Assembly: GCF_040881935.1 (NCBI RefSeq)
Contig: NZ_JBBECH010000054.1
Location: forward strand, 1 to 64,000
Reading direction: 5' to 3'
Origin: Saccharospirillum sp040881935
GTDB lineage: Bacteria > Pseudomonadota > Gammaproteobacteria > Pseudomonadales > Natronospirillaceae
Length of the DNA: 64,000 bases
Below, piece by piece: positions 18,417-26,677 of the stretch. Position 1 is the stretch's first letter; each line of letters starts with the position of its first letter. The position numbers were made by a program, and so were the translations under genes. The notes under the pieces were generated by a model. It did not search any database. It had not been told where the DNA came from and saw only the letters and a program-made list of their open reading frames with translations.

Positions 18417-19154
18417 ATGTGCAAACTGTGGCCTTTGGCCTTCATCGCTTTGTTGTTCATTCTGGCACCGCTGCTGGGGCTCTGGATGCCCCTGGGTGCC
18501 TCTACCGCCCCCGATTTCAGCGATTATGGTGCCGGTGATGCCCGCAAGGAGGCCTTCTTTGGGTACATGGTTCCACTGATCGAGCAGGAAAATGACGCCA
18601 TACTCAGCAGCCGGGCACGCCTGTTGTCCATTCAGCAGGAGGGCGCTCCCGGTTGGGCGGAGCGTCGCTGGTTGATGTTGCTGGCCGACCGTTACGAGCT
18701 GGCCGATTTTGACGCCACAGATCCGGCCCATCGCGCCCAGCTGATAAAACGCGTCGACAAGGTCCCGGCCTCGATTGCATTGGCTCAGGCTGCCAACGAA
18801 AGCGCCTGGGGTACGTCGCGCTTTGCCCGTTTGGGCAACAACTACTTTGGGCAATGGTGCTTTGTATCCGGCTGTGGTTTGGTGCCGGAGGCTCGCAATG
18901 AAGGCGCCAGCCATGAAGTGGCTGCTTTCGATTCAGTACAGGAGTCAGTTCGTCGTTACATGAACAACATCAACACCCACAACGCCTACGCCGACCTGCG
19001 CACCCGTCGTGCCTCATTGCGCAACGAAGGCAATGCGATCAGCGGCTTGGCGCTGGCACCGGCGCTGATCCGGTATTCTGAGCGGGGGCAGGAATACGTG
19101 AGCGAATTGCAGGCGATGATTCGTGGCAACGAGTTGCAGCAATACGATTTATAG
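18417..19154 (+). CDS. Bax-like glucosaminidase-domain protein
   Basis: A 245-residue exported peptidoglycan hydrolase candidate. It has an N-terminal signal or anchor segment (LWPLAFIALLFILAPLLGLW) and then a mannosyl-glycoprotein endo-beta-N-acetylglucosaminidase domain with the catalytic Glu in LAQAANESAWGTSRFA near residue 138 and GNNYFGQWC. The organisation matches the E. coli Bax family. GGAG precedes the ATG at 18417 by five bases. The domain appears complete. Confidence 0.88.
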   Translation: MCKLWPLAFIALLFILAPLLGLWMPLGASTAPDFSDYGAGDARKEAFFGYMVPLIEQENDAILSSRARLLSIQQEGAPGWAERRWLMLLADRYELADFDATDPAHRAQLIKRVDKVPASIALAQAANESAWGTSRFARLGNNYFGQWCFVSGCGLVPEARNEGASHEVAAFDSVQESVRRYMNNINTHNAYADLRTRRASLRNEGNAISGLALAPALIRYSERGQEYVSELQAMIRGNELQQYDL

Positions 19155-19281
19155 TCGCACTGGTCAGGTGTTTTTTGCGCGTTTGGTGTGAACCATCTGG
19201 CGTGGCAACGGTTGCGTCGATGGGGTTCGCGCCTCATGATATGGGCTCTGTCTTCTTAACCGTTTTCCTACCCAGCCGGAC

Positions 19282-20490
19282 GTGCCCAGGATGATTCAAG
19301 TTCCCCATATTGACGGTCTTAACCAGATTTTGCCCGAAGAACCCCTGTTAATGATGGGAGCCGGTCCGGTCCCCATTCCCGGTCCGGTAGCGGCGGCGAA
19401 CGGCATTGTGATCAATCACCTGGGCGAGACCATGGCGCGCATCATCGATCAGGTGAAGCGGATGGGGCGCTATATTTTCCAGACCGAATCGCCCTGGCTG
19501 ATGGGCGTAGCGGGGCCGGGGTCGGCCGCCATGGAGATGGCCGTCACCAATCTGGTGTGGCCCGGCACTCGGGTATTGTGTGTCTGCAATGGCTTTTTCT
19601 CCCAGCGCCTGGCCGAAATGGCCCAGCGGGCGGGCGGCGAGGTAGAGCGGTTGCTGGTCGATGAAGGGTGCAGCGCCGATGCCAGCCGCATCGAAGATAT
19701 TCTGCAAAGCTTTCAACCTGAAGTGATGACCATCGTTCAGGGCGAGACCTCCAACACCACCCACAATAAAGACCTGGCCGCCATCGGCGCTCTGGCTCAA
19801 CGGTACAACTGCCGCATCATTGTCGATGCGGTATGCACGCTGAGCACCATGGAATTGAACATGGATGATTGGGGCATTGATGTGGTGATTACCGGTGGTC
19901 AGAAAGGCTTGAGCTCAATTCCCGGCGTTTCCCTGGTCGCCTTTTCCGAGCTCGCCTGGCAACGCATTCTGCAACGTCCGGTACCGATGCCGCACTGGAC
20001 GCTCGACGCCCTGCTCGCCACCCGGTTCTGGCATGAGGCTTCCTATCATTACACCGCACCGGTCTCCGGCCTGTTGGCATTGCATGAAGCCATGCGTTTG
20101 GTTTGTGAAGAAACTCTTGAGCGCCGCTTTCAGCGTCATCGCAAGAGCAGTCTGGCGTTGCAGGGCGGCATTGAGGCGTTGGGGCTGTCTCTCTATGTGC
20201 CCAACGCCGCCCGGCTGAACTCGGTGGTGGGTATTGCATTGCCCGACGGACTGGATTCGAAAGCGGTGTGCGCACACATCTCAGGTCACTTTCGGGTCGA
20301 GATCGCCGGTTCCTTTGGTCCGCCGATCGTACGCATTGGCCAGATGGGCGAGCAGTGCCGGGTGCATAACCTGTTTCGCACCTTGCACGCCTTTGGCTCC
20401 ACCTTTAACGCTTTGGGCCACCCGGTGGACGTACCGGCCGGTATGGCCGCACTGGAGAATCGCCTGCAAGCCCTGTCGGCCGAAGAATAA
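19282..20490 (+). CDS. Class V PLP aminotransferase, serine/alanine-glyoxylate type
   Basis: A 402-residue pyridoxal-phosphate aminotransferase of the AGXT/SGAT group. Visible features are the substrate-binding GAGPVPIPGPV near residue 26, GVAGPGSAAMEMA near residue 74, the PLP-contacting VDAVCTLSTMELNMDDWGID near residue 183, and the Schiff-base Lys in TGGQKGLSS near residue 210. It probably moves an amino group from alanine or serine to glyoxylate or a related oxoacid. GTG at 19282 and ATG at 19291 are both possible starts; neither has a strong ribosome binding site. It heads a compact group with the next two genes. Confidence 0.88.
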   Translation: MPRMIQVPHIDGLNQILPEEPLLMMGAGPVPIPGPVAAANGIVINHLGETMARIIDQVKRMGRYIFQTESPWLMGVAGPGSAAMEMAVTNLVWPGTRVLCVCNGFFSQRLAEMAQRAGGEVERLLVDEGCSADASRIEDILQSFQPEVMTIVQGETSNTTHNKDLAAIGALAQRYNCRIIVDAVCTLSTMELNMDDWGIDVVITGGQKGLSSIPGVSLVAFSELAWQRILQRPVPMPHWTLDALLATRFWHEASYHYTAPVSGLLALHEAMRLVCEETLERRFQRHRKSSLALQGGIEALGLSLYVPNAARLNSVVGIALPDGLDSKAVCAHISGHFRVEIAGSFGPPIVRIGQMGEQCRVHNLFRTLHAFGSTFNALGHPVDVPAGMAALENRLQALSAEE

Positions 20491-20499
20491 GGCGGGCGG

Positions 20500-20688
20500 A
20501 TGAGGCATTGGTGGGTAGCCGACGTGATTCTGACCGCCAGCGCCTGGTGGGCCAGTCAGCGGTTAATGCAGAGCCGCCGTTCGGCAGCGTTTCTGGCGGC
20601 CGTCTGTTTTGCGCTGCTGGGTCTGGCGTCCTGGGTCTATTGCATGGTGCAGGTGCTGGCATTTCCAGATGATCGAAAAACGAGGTAG
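20500..20688 (+). CDS. Small two-helix membrane protein
   Basis: A 62-residue protein with two hydrophobic stretches (VADVILTASAWWASQ and AAFLAAVCFALLGLASWVYCMVQVLAF). It begins 10 bp after the aminotransferase stop, with a GGCGGGCGG purine-rich site directly upstream, and ends 4 bp before the amidohydrolase start. The packing suggests one transcript. I do not recognise the family. Confidence 0.55.
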   Translation: MRHWWVADVILTASAWWASQRLMQSRRSAAFLAAVCFALLGLASWVYCMVQVLAFPDDRKTR

Positions 20689-20692
20689 CAGA

Positions 20693-21751
20693 ATGAGGCA
20701 GGGTCGAACGGGAACAACACTGATGGGGGTTCTGGCCGCTTTGTTAGTCAGTGGCTCAGCGCTGGCGGAAATGTGTTATGACCGCAGTGTTCAGGGGCAC
20801 CGTTTGGTGGTCGACAGCCATTTACACTTTCAGCCCTTCAGCGGCCCGCATCTGGATCATCAGGTGTTGGTTGAGTATCTGCAACGCGCCAGTGTGAAGT
20901 ATGCCAATGTCTACGGCATCGGTCAGACTCGCATTGAAGACTGGGCCTGCCTGAACGGCGGCGACTGCAGTGGCAATGCGGTGATCGCACCGACCATGAA
21001 GAACGATTTTGTCAACGGCGTGAACATGAATGCCTACCCAAGAACCGGTGTGCAACTGCGCGCTTCAATGACCTTTCCGGATCTGCAGAACCCGGAAGGC
21101 ATTGTCGATCGCATGGCGATTCTGGACCGCGAATTTCCCGGGTTGTTTCAGTGGATGGGCGAAGCCAATCTGGTCAAACAAGCTCTGTTTTCCTATGGAC
21201 ATGAAGCCGCCACCCTGGAAGACATCGCCAACTGGGCGCCGTTTATGGCGCAACTGGCCGAGCGCAATATGCCGCTGGCGCTGCATTCGGACATGGGCGA
21301 TAACGAAGACGATTATGGCTATGTACCGCTGATGGAAGCGGTGCTGGAACAGTATCCGGACAACACCGTGGTATGGATGCACCTGGGCACATCGCGCGAG
21401 CAGATGGAGCTCGACCCGCAAGAACACGTCGCCGAGATGTCGCGGCTGATGGATACCTACCCGAACCTCTGGTTCGACATTTCCTGGAACGTGTTGTACG
21501 ACGCTTATTTTCGGGATGCCGACCGGCGTGAGCCCTACGTCGAGTTTCTGAACCAGTATGCCAGCCGGATCCTGACTGGAACGGACCTGGTTGCCTCCAG
21601 CTACACCAGTTACAACGATTACCTGCGCGCCCTCGAACAAAACAGCTATATCAATCAGTACCTCGATAAGCGTGCTTTTCGCTACATCGCACTGGGGCAG
21701 AGTTATTTCGATCTGCTCGACATCGATGACGTTGCGCCGCCTGTTTGTTGA
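20693..21751 (+). CDS. Secreted amidohydrolase
   Basis: A 352-residue metal-dependent hydrolase of the amidohydrolase-2 (TIM-barrel) type with a cleavable signal peptide (TTLMGVLAALLVSGSALA, then EMCYD). Candidate metal ligands are present: HLH in VVDSHLHFQPF near residue 42, LALHSDMGDNEDDYG near residue 195, VVWMHLGTS near residue 226 and TGTDLVASS near residue 300. It should act in the periplasm, and the substrate is unknown. The ATG at 20693 has GAGG upstream. It follows the small membrane protein gene by 4 bp. Confidence 0.85.
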   Translation: MRQGRTGTTLMGVLAALLVSGSALAEMCYDRSVQGHRLVVDSHLHFQPFSGPHLDHQVLVEYLQRASVKYANVYGIGQTRIEDWACLNGGDCSGNAVIAPTMKNDFVNGVNMNAYPRTGVQLRASMTFPDLQNPEGIVDRMAILDREFPGLFQWMGEANLVKQALFSYGHEAATLEDIANWAPFMAQLAERNMPLALHSDMGDNEDDYGYVPLMEAVLEQYPDNTVVWMHLGTSREQMELDPQEHVAEMSRLMDTYPNLWFDISWNVLYDAYFRDADRREPYVEFLNQYASRILTGTDLVASSYTSYNDYLRALEQNSYINQYLDKRAFRYIALGQSYFDLLDIDDVAPPVC

Positions 21752-21832
21752 TTGAGAGGGGAGCCGATGACTCCCGCTCGCTGGCAACAAACGCGTTATC
21801 TGACTTTACCGTTAAACAATAAGGAAACTTTC

Positions 21833-22336
21833 ATGCGCAGCATGACACTGGCTCTCTTTGCTCTGTTTTTTTCCACCTCGTCCCTGGCCCATGATTACAC
21901 CCTGAACTCATTATCGATCGATCACCCCTGGGCGCGGGCGACTGCACCGGGGGCACCCGTAGGCGGTGGCTTCATGAGCATCAGCAACACGGGCGACCAG
22001 GCCGATCGCCTGCTTGGGGGCTCGGTGGATTTTGCCAGTGAGGTTCAGATTCATGAATCAAGCATGGCAGGCGGCATGATGCGCATGCAGCATCTGCCCG
22101 ATGGTTTGGTCGTACCGGAAGGTGGCAAGGTTGTGTTGAGACCGGGCAGTTATCACCTGATGTTTGTCGGGTTGCAGCGTCGCCTGGTGGAGGGCGAGCG
22201 TGAGACGGTAACGCTGATGTTCGAGCGTGCCGGCGAGATTGAGGTTGAAATTAGTGTTGCAGGGCCAGGTGAGCGGGGGCCGCATCAGGAAGGTGATGCC
22301 ATGGAAATGGATCATGGCGATATGAGCCACGAATGA
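21833..22336 (+). CDS. Periplasmic copper chaperone PCu(A)C
   Basis: A 167-residue exported copper-binding protein that would deliver Cu(I) to cytochrome oxidase. The signal peptide (MTLALFALFFSTSSLA) is followed by the DUF461 core DHPWARATAPGAPVGGGFMSI and the H-M...H-M copper motif: HESSMAGGMMRMQHLP and SYHLMFVGL. The tail is Met/His-rich (HQEGDAMEMDHGDMSHE) and could bind additional copper. AAGGAA lies just before the ATG at 21833. It follows the amidohydrolase by about 80 bp. Confidence 0.93.
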   Translation: MRSMTLALFALFFSTSSLAHDYTLNSLSIDHPWARATAPGAPVGGGFMSISNTGDQADRLLGGSVDFASEVQIHESSMAGGMMRMQHLPDGLVVPEGGKVVLRPGSYHLMFVGLQRRLVEGERETVTLMFERAGEIEVEISVAGPGERGPHQEGDAMEMDHGDMSHE

Positions 22337-22345
22337 GGGCGTGTT

Positions 22346-22366
22346 GGGCTGACGCTGAGTCAGCCC
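22346..22366. terminator. Bidirectional hairpin between convergent genes
   Basis: A perfect 8-bp stem (GGGCTGAC with GTCAGCCC) around a GCTGA loop sits exactly between the convergent PCu(A)C and yajQ stops. No long T tract follows on either side. The position makes a shared terminator likely. Confidence 0.6.
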
Positions 22367-22376
22367 GGTGCGCTGG

Positions 22377-22862
22377 TCAGTCGCGGAAGTTGTTGTACTG
22401 CAGCGAGATCTCGATGTCAGACTGCTTCAGCAGGGCCATGACCGCTTGCAGGTCATCCCGCTTTTTACCGTTGACCCGTACCTGCTCACCCTGAATCGAT
22501 GCCTGGACTTTCAACTTGCTGTCCTTGATCAGCTTGATAACCTTCTTCGCCGTAGGCTGATCGATGCCCTGTTTGAAGGTCATGTTCCAGGAAAAGGTTT
22601 TGCCGCTGTGAACCGGCGTGTCTTCTTTATCGGCACCGGCGGCGCTGATACCCTGTTTAACGCAGGCTTTGGAGAACAGTTCTTCAAGTTGACGAACCTG
22701 AAAGTCGGATTCGGTTTTCAGTGTGACGACCAGGCCTTTTTGCTCGATGCTGGCCTCTACGCCGCGAAAGTCAAAACGGGTGGCCAGTTCCCGGTTGGCG
22801 TTGTCGACAGCATGGCGCAGGGCCACTTCATCGATTTCAGAGACGATATCAAAGGAAGGCAT
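22377..22862 (-). CDS. yajQ: YajQ family nucleotide-binding protein
   Basis: A 161-residue YajQ protein. It has the family start MPSFDIVSEID and the sequence ANRELATRFDFRGVEA, then two ferredoxin-like halves ending in the characteristic IQGEQVRVNGKKRDDLQ and LQYNNFRD. Homologues bind cyclic di-GMP or nucleotides and RNA. Two diguanylate cyclases are encoded in this window. AAGGA lies eight bases before the ATG. The length is the family norm. Confidence 0.95.
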   Translation of the reverse strand: MPSFDIVSEIDEVALRHAVDNANRELATRFDFRGVEASIEQKGLVVTLKTESDFQVRQLEELFSKACVKQGISAAGADKEDTPVHSGKTFSWNMTFKQGIDQPTAKKVIKLIKDSKLKVQASIQGEQVRVNGKKRDDLQAVMALLKQSDIEISLQYNNFRD

Positions 22863-22914
22863 GGAGGTGTCCTTGTGTTAGATGGCTTCAGTGGCAGCAG
22901 TTTACCACAGTCGC

Positions 22915-23286
22915 CTATTCCAGCGGCAAGCGCGCCCGCTCATTGCGATTCTGCAGCGCATCCTTGCGGCCATCGAACAGTTGAATGGCAATGGGCGTGA
23001 TCAGCAGCAAGCGATCATTGTGCAAACCAATGTAGCCAGCCCGGTGCTCTGTCATAAAGTGACCGTCGTGATGGGTCAGCGGTGACGCTTCAGACAGCTC
23101 AGTCAGGGCAATCAGGCCATTACCCAGCGGGTCACTCAGGGCCGCTTCGTCTTTATACAGCGCCAGCGCCGTGGCACTAACAACCAGAATCGAGCCACCG
23201 CGCAACCAGAGTTGCTCGGCGGGCTCGCCATTACTCAGGGTCAGGGTGGCGCTGTTAACAATGATATCGGAAGGACCGTATAGCAT
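22915..23286 (-). CDS. Hypothetical protein
   Basis: A 123-residue soluble protein starting MLYGPSDIIVNSATLTL, containing the repeated-looking strands LWLRGGSILVVSATALALY and HRAGYIGLHNDRLLLITP and ending in basic residues. I do not recognise a family. The frame stays open upstream to 23487, through the adjacent hairpin repeat, but I prefer the ATG at 23286 because the upstream part is repeat sequence. AGGTGAT lies 10-16 bases before this ATG. Confidence 0.5.
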   Translation of the reverse strand: MLYGPSDIIVNSATLTLSNGEPAEQLWLRGGSILVVSATALALYKDEAALSDPLGNGLIALTELSEASPLTHHDGHFMTEHRAGYIGLHNDRLLLITPIAIQLFDGRKDALQNRNERARLPLE

Positions 23287-23360
23287 AATCGGGTTATCAC
23301 CTAAAACAGGAATGGCAACAATACGGCCAAACCAGTTAGAGTCGCAACTGGCTTGAGCCC

Positions 23361-23473
23361 GTGTCAGGCACCGGGTGTCCCTTTCCGGGGTCGGCGTGAA
23401 CCCGTCCATGGGGCCTAGATCGCAGCATCCTTGCTGCGAACTCCCCCGGAAAAGGACACCCGGCGCCTGACAC
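23361..23473. repeat. Dispersed three-stem hairpin repeat, copy 1
   Basis: The outer arms GTGTCAGGCACCGGGTGTCC... (23361-23390) and their near-complement (23445-23473) pair over about 29 bp. Inside are two small hairpins: CCCGTCCATGGG near 23401, and GCAGCATCCTTGCTGC near 23422, where the usual CATCCATG tip has one change. It separates the divergent hypothetical gene and the DUF6164 gene, so it lies in their shared promoter region. Confidence 0.85.
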
Positions 23474-23523
23474 TCGTTTGGTAGCAAACCTCATCTCAGT
23501 AAGAAATTTTAAGGAGAACGGCA

Positions 23524-23892
23524 ATGGCTGTTCTGGTATTCCGTTTAAACGGAGTCAGCGATCAGGAAGCCGACGAAGTGCGTGATCTGCTGACCACGGA
23601 AGGCTTCGAGTTTTATGAGACCAGCGCTGGTCGCTGGCATATTTCGGTGGCTGCGATTTGGCTGGTAAACGATGACGACTACGTGGCGGCACGTGAATGT
23701 ATCGACCGCTACCAACAGCAGCGCCAGATTGAGCAGCGCGCGGCGGTGCGTCAGGCGAGGGAAGAGGGGCGTGCATCGAGCTGGAAGGAACGGTGGCGAG
23801 ATGAACCAGGAACACTGGTACTCGTCTGGATTGGTCTGGCGGTGGTCGTGGTGATTTCAATATGGCCGTTTTTTAATTGGATCCGGGGTTAG
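23524..23892 (+). CDS. DUF6164 family small membrane-anchored protein
   Basis: A 122-residue protein of unknown function. The N-terminal half (VLVFRLNGVSDQEADEVRDL and YETSAGRWHISVAAIWL) resembles the DUF6164 family as I remember it. A central Gln/Arg-rich helix (residues 58-95) leads to a single C-terminal membrane segment (LVLVWIGLAVVVVISIWPFF). It would sit in the inner membrane with a cytoplasmic head. AAGGAG lies eight bases before the ATG. Its stop codon touches the terminal inverted repeat of the next element. Confidence 0.75.
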   Translation: MAVLVFRLNGVSDQEADEVRDLLTTEGFEFYETSAGRWHISVAAIWLVNDDDYVAARECIDRYQQQRQIEQRAAVRQAREEGRASSWKERWRDEPGTLVLVWIGLAVVVVISIWPFFNWIRG

Positions 23893-24183
23893 TGTCATGT
23901 GTTGGAAATTCTGCTGATTTAACCCGCTTACTGTCGAAGGGCTGTTGGGTACGCCTACTGAGGGCCGTTAGACCGCATGGACTAAAACGCCTGGAGCGTT
24001 TTAGCATGAGCGGAGCGAGCCCACAGGGTGAACCCCATGGATGGGGTTCATATCCGGTCTTCGAGTCTACATGGATGTATTCACGACGTGCGCTCAGTAG
24101 GCGTACCCGACAGTCCGCCCAGCACTGAAGTAACTGTTTCCACCCACAGCCTATTGCCCACGAGAATTTCCAACACATGACAC
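23892..24183. repeat. Dispersed hairpin repeat, long copy 2 with terminal inverted repeats
   Basis: The longest copy, 292 bp. Perfect 21-bp terminal inverted repeats lie at 23892-23912 and 24163-24183 (starting GTGTCATGTGTTGG). Inner arms GGGTACGCCTACTGAG pair at about 23947-23962 and 24093-24108. Between them are three hairpins: CTAAAACGC/GCGTTTTAG, a ten-pair stem tipped CCATGGATGG near 24045, and TACATGGATGTA near 24068. It fills the 439-bp gap between the DUF6164 gene and moxR. I see nothing else in that gap. Confidence 0.85.
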
Positions 24184-24331
24184 GACACCACAGGCAAAAA
24201 CTCAAAACGACCATAGTCAAGCCAGTGTAAACCACCCACGTCGTTCAGCCGGTGCCGTTGACCCGGACTGACAGCGCTCTAGAATCGATAGGCCGGTCTG
24301 CGGGCTGGTATTCGCTGATCGATTCAATCCC

Positions 24332-25309
24332 ATGAATAAAACAGGCACGCCAATGGCTACCCAACACCCTCTGCTCGAATTGAAAGACGCCCTCCAACAC
24401 CGGATTCTGGGGCAGCCGGAACTGGTCGAATCGCTGTTGCTGGCGCTGCTGGCCGATGGGCATTTGCTCGTTGAAGGCGCGCCTGGCCTGGCTAAGACCA
24501 CCGCCATCAAAGCCCTGGCCGAAGGGGTGCATGGCGCCTTCAGCCGGGTGCAATTTACCCCGGATCTGATGCCTTCTGACATTACCGGCGCCGAGATCTA
24601 CCGGGCCGATGAACATCGCTTCGAATTTCAGCCCGGGCCGGTGTTTGCCAACCTGGTGCTGGCCGATGAAATCAACCGCGCGCCTGCCAAGGTGCAGTCC
24701 GCCTTGCTGGAAGCCATGTCGGAGCGCCAGGTGTCGGTAGCCGGAACCACCTACCCGTTGGCATCGCCGTTTTTGGTGATGGCGACGCAAAACCCGGTTG
24801 AGCATGAAGGCACTTACCCCTTGCCCGAGGCTCAGTTGGATCGCTTTCTGCTGAAGGTCTCGCTTGATTACCCGGATGTCGGTATAGAGCGCGCCATTTT
24901 GCAGCTGGCGCGGGAGGAAGAAGCCCACCAGATTCGCAGCCTGCCACAAGTCTCACCGGAAGATGTCTTAGGTGCCCGCCGGGCGCTGAACGACATCTAT
25001 GTGGCTGACGCCGTGACTGACTATCTGCTGCACCTGGTCGATGCCACACGCTCACCCGAGCGCTACAGTGAGGAACTGGCGGGGGTTACTGAATTCGGCG
25101 CCTCGCCGCGTGGCACCATTGCGCTCGACCGCTGCGCTCGGGCGCAGGCCTGGCTCGACGGTGATGACTTTGTGACTCCCGAGCAGGTGCAGCGTGTCGC
25201 CGTACGGGTGCTGGCGCATCGTCTGGTGCTGTCGCTGTCTGGTCAGGCGCAGGGCTGGGATGGTGTGTCCGTGGTCAATCATTTGCTCGAACGAGTGGCC
25301 GTCGGTTGA
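24332..25309 (+). CDS. MoxR family AAA+ ATPase
   Basis: A 325-residue MoxR-type AAA+ chaperone. Walker A GAPGLAKTTA near residue 57, Walker B LVLADEINRAPAKVQSALLEAMSERQV near residue 113, sensor-1 ATQNPVEHEGTYPLPEAQLDRF, and a C-terminal lid domain with RVLAHRLVLS. MoxR ATPases act with VWA-domain proteins to assemble or activate partner complexes. The start is uncertain: ATG at 24332, or ATG at 24353 with AGG upstream. It is the first gene of a six-gene operon; the DUF58 gene starts 1 bp after its stop. Confidence 0.94.
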   Translation: MNKTGTPMATQHPLLELKDALQHRILGQPELVESLLLALLADGHLLVEGAPGLAKTTAIKALAEGVHGAFSRVQFTPDLMPSDITGAEIYRADEHRFEFQPGPVFANLVLADEINRAPAKVQSALLEAMSERQVSVAGTTYPLASPFLVMATQNPVEHEGTYPLPEAQLDRFLLKVSLDYPDVGIERAILQLAREEEAHQIRSLPQVSPEDVLGARRALNDIYVADAVTDYLLHLVDATRSPERYSEELAGVTEFGASPRGTIALDRCARAQAWLDGDDFVTPEQVQRVAVRVLAHRLVLSLSGQAQGWDGVSVVNHLLERVAVG

Positions 25310-25310
25310 T

Positions 25311-26240
25311 ATGAACACAGCGGGCAGAGCGACACCCTTTACCGTCGAGGGCACCGACGTTGAACGAGACGAGTTGCTGGCACTGCGCTTTGTCGCGGCG
25401 GATCTCGGCCGGGTGCCGGTGCGTCGTGCATTGGGGTTGGGTGCCGGTGAGCAGCGCTCGCCCTACCGGGGCCAGGGCCGGGAATTTGTTGAAATGCGCC
25501 GCTATCAGCCGGGTGATGATGTGCGCCGCATTGACTGGCATGTGACCGCCCGCAAACAAGCGCCTTATGTACAAATTATGGAAGAGGACCGGCAGGCGGC
25601 CCAACTGATATGGGTGGATCTGTCCGACAGCCTGTATTTTGGCAGCCAGCGCGCGCTCAAGTCCGTCATGGCCTGCCACTGGGCCGCTTTTTTGGCCTGG
25701 CGTCTACTGGCGTTACGCCACCCCACCCGAGCGGTGATTACCGGCGTCGGTGATGCCCGCCCGATGATGCTGCGCCGCGCCAGCGACGTCGCCCAATTCT
25801 GCCAGCGCCTGGTGGACGCTCATGCCTTGCTCGCCGAACAGTATCGTCTGGGCACCACACCACCGGCCCCGAGCGACATCGCCTCGCTGTTGCGGCAGAA
25901 TCCAACACTCTGGCTGGTCTCTGATCTGTCACATTGGCAGCCGGAAGCCCTGGCCGCCTGCTTGCCGCTGGCTCGAATCAACCGAACGCTGATTTTGCAA
26001 CCGATCGACCGGCTCGAATCGGATCTGCCCGATGTGGGTGTATTGCAGGGCCGGGCGCGTGATCAGAGCGTACAACTCGATACCGGCTCGGCCTCGGTAC
26101 GTAGCGCTCACCACCGGGCCTTTGAGCACCGCCAGGTCACCTGGCAGCGCTGGGCTCCCGGTCATCAGGCGACGCTGATCAGCCATTTTGTCCACGATTT
26201 CGACTGGGGGGAGGTGAACCGTTGGCCAATCCACAGCTGA
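25311..26240 (+). CDS. DUF58 domain protein of the MoxR/Bat operon
   Basis: A 309-residue DUF58 protein. The signature RSPYRGQGREFVEMRRYQPGDD followed by RRIDWHVTARKQAPYVQIMEEDR is at about residues 51-92, then a degenerate VWA-like fold (LIWVDLSDSLYFGSQR). These proteins are constant partners of MoxR ATPases, and their biochemical role is not established. TGATATG joins it to moxR. Its end overlaps the next start by 19 bp. Confidence 0.92.
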   Translation: MNTAGRATPFTVEGTDVERDELLALRFVAADLGRVPVRRALGLGAGEQRSPYRGQGREFVEMRRYQPGDDVRRIDWHVTARKQAPYVQIMEEDRQAAQLIWVDLSDSLYFGSQRALKSVMACHWAAFLAWRLLALRHPTRAVITGVGDARPMMLRRASDVAQFCQRLVDAHALLAEQYRLGTTPPAPSDIASLLRQNPTLWLVSDLSHWQPEALAACLPLARINRTLILQPIDRLESDLPDVGVLQGRARDQSVQLDTGSASVRSAHHRAFEHRQVTWQRWAPGHQATLISHFVHDFDWGEVNRWPIHS

Positions 26241-26677
26241 ACCCGGGCGACCCGGCACTGGCGACCTTGCTGGCGCAACTCGAAGCCAACACCGCGCCCG
26301 CAGTACCGGGGTTCTGGCCCCCGGCTCCGGCGTATTGGCTGGGTGTGATTGCGTTGATCATCGCGTTGACGGCTGGCATTTGGCTCTGGCGAAAGGGTCG
26401 AATGCGGCGTCGCTGTCTGGCGGCCCTTAACCGTCTGCGCCAGGAACCGGATGCCGAACGCCAGTTACAGCAGTTGCACATAGTGTTGCGTAACGCCGCT
26501 GCACAAAGTGCCAGTACCCATAGAACCGAATCGGCACCAGCCTTCGCCCAGTTGGTGCGGACCACCTTGAACCGAACTGAAGTGCCGGCCTGGGTGAACG
26601 CTCACTATCGGCCTAACGCCCGGGTCGAGATCGACTGGCACGAACCGCGCACCCTGATCAAACGGTGGTGCCGATGA
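26222..26677 (+). CDS. DUF4381 membrane protein of the Bat operon
   Basis: A 151-residue protein with one membrane segment (YWLGVIALIIALTAGIWLW, residues 39-57), then a cytoplasmic helical domain. This is the usual DUF4381 architecture between DUF58 and VWA genes. The start appears to be TTG at 26222, which has a strong GGGGGAGG site about 7 bases upstream inside the DUF58 gene. No ATG with a better site is available. The stop overlaps the next start in an ATGA. Confidence 0.85.
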   Translation: MANPQLNPGDPALATLLAQLEANTAPAVPGFWPPAPAYWLGVIALIIALTAGIWLWRKGRMRRRCLAALNRLRQEPDAERQLQQLHIVLRNAAAQSASTHRTESAPAFAQLVRTTLNRTEVPAWVNAHYRPNARVEIDWHEPRTLIKRWCR

